In this document: positions 57,299-60,376 of the stretch, piece after piece
Layout of the letters: each line of letters starts with the position of its first letter
Numbering within the stretch: the stretch's first letter is position 1
DNA from: Opitutus sp. GAS368
Lineage (GTDB): Bacteria; Verrucomicrobiota; Verrucomicrobiia; Opitutales; Opitutaceae
Assembly: GCA_945869845.1 (NCBI GenBank)
Contig: CAMBRG010000006.1
Span: forward strand, 1-60,376
Direction of reading: 5' to 3'
DNA: 60,376 nucleotides
The notes under the pieces: generated by a model
Seen by the model: only the letters and a program-made list of their open reading frames with translations
The model's database searches: none
What the model was told of the DNA's origin: nothing
Program-made: the position numbers and the translations under genes

Positions 57299-58602
57299 CC
57301 GATCACCTCATCGATCAACTGCGGCGTCGCGCCCGCCACGTCGCCCACCACGATCGCGCGCGCTATCATCTCCCGTGCCGCCGCCAATCCCGCTTCGTCG
57401 TTCGCGTGGATCACGCATAGCGGCCCACCGGCCGCGACGCGCTCACCCACCTTCACGAGGTCGCTGAATCCGACCGCGTGATCCACTCCGTCCGCCGCCT
57501 TCACGCGGCCCGCGCCGAGCCGCAACGCCGCGAGCGCCACGCCCATCGCGTCGACATCCTGCACGAAGCCCGACCGCGGCGCCGCCAACGCGACTTTGAA
57601 TTTCGCCTGCGGCAACCGCTCCGGCTCGTCCACCACCCGCGCGTCACCACCCTGCGCGGTGATCATCGCCCGTAGTTTTTCCAGCGCCGCGCCTAATGAA
57701 ATACTCCCCTCCAATGCCGCCCGCGCCTCGGCCGCCGTCTGCGCCACGCCCGCCAGCACGAGAATCTGCTCCCCGAGCGCGTAAGTGACCTCCATCGTAT
57801 CCGCCGGTCCGCGGCCGCGCAGGCACTCGATCGACTCGATCACTTCGAGCGCGTTGCCCACGTTGCGCCCGAGCGGTTGCTCCATCGCCGTCATCACCGC
57901 GCGCGTCGGCTTCCCCATCGCCGTCGCGACCGAGACGAGCGCCTGCGCCAGCTCCCGTGCCTTCGCCTTGTCCTTCATGAAGGCACCGCGGCCAAACTTC
58001 ACATCGAGCACGAGCACATCGATGCCCTCGGCGAGTTTCTTCGCGAGGATGCTGCCACAGATCAGCGGAATGCACTCCACCGTCGCCGTCACATCACGCA
58101 GCGCATAAAGTTTTTTGTCCGCCGGCGCCAACTCCGCCGTCTGCCCGATCAACGAAAGCCCGATGTGCTCCAACTCGGCCCGATACTCCGCCATCGAAAG
58201 ATTCACCCGAAAGCCGGGGATCGATTCCAACTTATCCAAGGTGCCGCCCGTATGCCCGAGTCCGCGCCCGGAAATCATCGGCACCGCCACCCCGCACGCT
58301 GCGACCATCGGCGCGAGATGCAGCGAAACCTTGTCGCCCACGCCCCCGGTCGAGTGCTTGTCGGCCTTGGGCAACTTCACGCTGCGCAGATCCGCGACGA
58401 CACCGGAGTTCATCATCGCCTCGGTGTAGAGCGCGGTCTCTTCCGGCGTCATACCCCGCAGGTAGATCGCCATGAGCAAGGCCGAGAGCTGATAATCCGC
58501 CCACGAGCCATCCGTCGCCCCGCGCACAAACGCCCCGATCTCCTCGCGGCTCAAGACCTCACCGTCGCGCTTCTTCGCAATGATATGTTGGGGAAACCGC
58601 AT
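57295..58602 (-). CDS. deoA: Thymidine/pyrimidine-nucleoside phosphorylase
   Basis: A 435-residue protein from ATG 58602. The family signature reads SGRGLGHTGGTLDKLESIPG, preceded by the phosphate-binding KHSTGGVGDKVSLHLAPM, with DVKFGRGAFMKD further on. It converts thymidine (and possibly uridine) plus phosphate to base and (deoxy)ribose 1-phosphate. Whether it is DeoA or the broader Pdp type cannot be decided by eye. The ribokinase gene diverges from it, so both could serve nucleoside-ribose salvage. Confidence 0.93.
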   Translation of the reverse strand: MRFPQHIIAKKRDGEVLSREEIGAFVRGATDGSWADYQLSALLMAIYLRGMTPEETALYTEAMMNSGVVADLRSVKLPKADKHSTGGVGDKVSLHLAPMVAACGVAVPMISGRGLGHTGGTLDKLESIPGFRVNLSMAEYRAELEHIGLSLIGQTAELAPADKKLYALRDVTATVECIPLICGSILAKKLAEGIDVLVLDVKFGRGAFMKDKAKARELAQALVSVATAMGKPTRAVMTAMEQPLGRNVGNALEVIESIECLRGRGPADTMEVTYALGEQILVLAGVAQTAAEARAALEGSISLGAALEKLRAMITAQGGDARVVDEPERLPQAKFKVALAAPRSGFVQDVDAMGVALAALRLGAGRVKAADGVDHAVGFSDLVKVGERVAAGGPLCVIHANDEAGLAAAREMIARAIVVGDVAGATPQLIDEVIG

Positions 58603-58838
58603 CACCGACCCCAACCCATGCACCGCTTAAACGCAACCGCGGGCCTTTTGCCTTCGCGCCTCAATCGGACGCTGCCCACTTCCGCCGCTTGGTCTCCTGC
58701 TCTTAAACTTATCGGTTCCTTCGCCTATTTTTCTCGGGCTCTTCTTTTGCTTTCTCGACTTCCTCGCCCAGCTGAGCCGTCGACGGACCGGGATGAACCG
58801 CGGCTTGTCAGCTTCCGACCCCGATCTAGCTTTGAGCC

Positions 58839-59783
58839 ATGCAACCCCACGTCGTCGTCGTTGGCAGTTTTGTCCAAGATCTCACCTGGAAGTGCGCCGC
58901 CTTTCCCGCGGCGGGCGAAACCGTCGTTGGCACATTCGTCACGGGCCCCGGCGGCAAGGGTTCCAACCAAGCCGTCGCCGCCGGCCGCGCCGGCGCCCGC
59001 ACCCTGTTCGTCGGCGCCGTCGGCCGCGATGCCTTCGCTGCCGATGCGAAAAAATTTTACCGAACCGAAGGCATCGGCGCCCGTTTCGTCGAAAAAGCCC
59101 CGCACGCCACCGGCACGGCTGCCATTCTCGTCAACGCCGCCGGTCAAAACGAAATCATCGTCGCCCTCGGCGCCAACGCCGCGCTCCGTCCCGCCGATGT
59201 GCCCGCCGCCGCGCTGCGCCACGCCCGCGTCGTCGTCACTCAGCACGAATCCGATCTACGCACCGTCGCTGCCGTGCTCCGCGCCGCCCGCCGCGCCGGC
59301 GCGATTACCGTGCACAATCCCGCGCCGATGCGCCCCGACTTCGACCCCGCCCTTTTGAAACACGTCGACGTGCTCATCCCCAACGAATCCGAATTCGCCG
59401 CGATCGTGAATCAGCTCGGCGGCGGACCGAAGCCGGCCCTCACCGCCGACGCGGTCGCCGCACTGCCACCCGAGCAGCTTCACGCCGTTTGCCGCGCGCT
59501 CCGGGTGCCAACCGTGATCGTTACCCTCGGCTCAAAGGGCGCCTTCGTTTCGCAAGCCGACGGCGGCACCTTGATCCCGTCGCACAAAGTAAACGTCGTT
59601 GATACCACCGGCGCCGGTGACGCGTTCTGCGGCGGCTTCGCGGCTGGACTGGTAAAATTCGACGGCGACATCCTCGCTGCCGCGCGTTTCGGCAACGCGG
59701 TCGCCGCCCTCTCCGTCACCAAATTCGGCACCGCGCCGTCGATGCCGACCGGTCGCGAGATCGCTCGCTTTCTGCGGCGCTGA
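58839..59783 (+). CDS. rbsK: Ribokinase
   Basis: A 314-residue PfkB-family kinase. The first signature is GPGGKGSNQAVAAGRAGA near residue 37, and the second, DTTGAGDAFCGGFAAGL near 250, contains the catalytic Asp. HNPAPMRP and IPNESE are ribokinase hallmarks. It phosphorylates D-ribose at O5 with ATP. It ends 15 bases before the convergent aldehyde dehydrogenase fragment. Confidence 0.95.
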   Translation: MQPHVVVVGSFVQDLTWKCAAFPAAGETVVGTFVTGPGGKGSNQAVAAGRAGARTLFVGAVGRDAFAADAKKFYRTEGIGARFVEKAPHATGTAAILVNAAGQNEIIVALGANAALRPADVPAAALRHARVVVTQHESDLRTVAAVLRAARRAGAITVHNPAPMRPDFDPALLKHVDVLIPNESEFAAIVNQLGGGPKPALTADAVAALPPEQLHAVCRALRVPTVIVTLGSKGAFVSQADGGTLIPSHKVNVVDTTGAGDAFCGGFAAGLVKFDGDILAAARFGNAVAALSVTKFGTAPSMPTGREIARFLRR

Positions 59784-59798
59784 AACGTGGCTACCGCC

Positions 59799-60230
59799 TC
59801 ACGCCCCCACGGGGTGCCACGTTGTCTTGAACTCCAGCGTCTCGCGGATCGCCTCGAGACTCTGGGCGCTGTCGGCCAGCCAGTCGGGTTTGTCCTCGGC
59901 CTTCCGCAGGTGCGTGCGTTTCACGCTGTCGGCGGCGCCCAGCGCGAGAGCTTTACGTTCCTCGGCATTCACCACGGCGCTGATCGCGCGGAGGTGGGCG
60001 TGCGTCGCAAACGTGGAGATCATTTCCTTGCGGAAACCGGTGAGCAGATTGACCACGCCGCCGGGCAGATCGCTCGTCGCGAGCATCTCGCCGAAGAGAA
60101 TCGCCGGATAGGGCTGCCTCGACGAGGCGAGCGCGACCACGGTGTTGCCGCTCGTGATCGCTGGGGCGATGAGCGAAATCAGCGCGAGCAACGGCGCCTC
60201 GTCCGGCGCGATCACGCCGATGATGCCCAC
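59799..60230 (-). CDS. Aldehyde dehydrogenase family protein, C-terminal part, 5' end replaced
   Basis: A 143-codon stretch carries the ALDH coenzyme-domain pattern VGIIGVIAPDEAPLLALISL, then APAITSGNTVVAL and TSDLPGGVVNLLTG, and a tail ending FKTTWHPVGA. Upstream of about 60230 the frame no longer reads as ALDH and reaches a stop at 60312-60314. The catalytic Cys loop expected further on is not visible, and the protein is far shorter than a normal ALDH (about 480 residues). It may belong to a longer two-ALDH-domain protein. The 5' part is lost at the sequence junction described in the findings. Confidence 0.7.
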   Translation of the reverse strand: MGIIGVIAPDEAPLLALISLIAPAITSGNTVVALASSRQPYPAILFGEMLATSDLPGGVVNLLTGFRKEMISTFATHAHLRAISAVVNAEERKALALGAADSVKRTHLRKAEDKPDWLADSAQSLEAIRETLEFKTTWHPVGA

Positions 60231-60376
60231 TGTGAACGATTTGTGGTCTTGCGAACCATCTGGGTCACCGAAACATCGGTACCTGGGTTTTGTTTGTAGA
60301 AGCCCGATTTTTCAGTGGCTTGGTAAGCCGCTGTGGTGATGGGCAGATAGCCTGTATCTTGATGAGACTTTGCTTG
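60212..60376 (-). pseudogene. UgpB-like (glycerol-3-phosphate ABC transporter binding protein) fragment
   Basis: The minus-strand frame from the window edge reads GYLPITTAAYQATEKSGFYK followed by QNPGTDVSVTQM. This matches the GYLPIT.AAY.......FY..NPG.D stretch of UgpB solute-binding proteins. It loses similarity after about 60235 and stops at 60212-60214 inside the ALDH sequence. The DNA here is visibly lower in G+C than the rest of the window. It is a piece of foreign origin or of a chimeric contig. Confidence 0.65.

Overview
The window is a high-G+C stretch, apparently from a free-living member of the Verrucomicrobiota, most likely Opitutaceae-like. The reasons are the gene content (bacterial myo-inositol oxygenase, Tat-exported PhoD, five-helix type-B succinate dehydrogenase membrane anchor, a relic PEP-CTERM exported protein, a relic response regulator with a C-terminal Cys-rich tail), the base composition, and dispersed hairpin repeats of the GTAGGG...CCCTAC type. 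The assignment is inference; no rRNA is present.

Layout. 1-2.3 kb: the end of a GreA/GreB-like factor, an SDR oxidoreductase lacking the catalytic Tyr, and a myo-inositol oxygenase. 2.3-3.4 kb: a scar region with an isolated IS21-like terminal repeat pair, a lipoprotein, a 221-bp inverted-repeat element and two gene stubs beside it. 3.4-17.5 kb: a defence-island candidate read entirely from the minus strand. In transcription order it holds a giant DExH/DUF1998 helicase, an SNF2 helicase, an AbiE-type toxin-antitoxin pair with an operator-like inverted repeat, a small HExxH metalloprotease-like protein, and a large Eco57I-type adenine methylase. The helicase/SNF2/methylase set resembles DISARM, but DrmA and DrmB functions would be in one polypeptide, no PLD gene (drmC) is seen, and an AbiE module sits inside. 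This is the strongest candidate for an undescribed arrangement.

17.6-18 kb: fused relics of an IS3-family transposase and an Fn3-type protein. 18-60 kb: mostly housekeeping. This includes aat, gpsA, lysA, sdhCAB, tRNA-Pro(TGG), a quinone oxidoreductase, purU, a cytochrome P450 followed by a xylose-reductase-like AKR, an LtaS-type sulfatase-fold enzyme, a sialidase-like protein, carB, phoD, ggt, slyX, a DUF255 thioredoxin-like protein, a deoxyhypusine-synthase-like enzyme, a DMT transporter, an ABC-F ATPase, pyrimidine-nucleoside phosphorylase and ribokinase. Hairpin repeats sit at most convergent gene junctions, where they could act as two-way terminators.

Three genes look decayed (PEP-CTERM protein, response regulator, IS3 transposase). 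At the right edge an aldehyde dehydrogenase is joined abruptly, near base 60230, to about 146 bases of visibly lower G+C content encoding a UgpB-like fragment. This is either a recombination scar or, more likely, a chimeric contig end.
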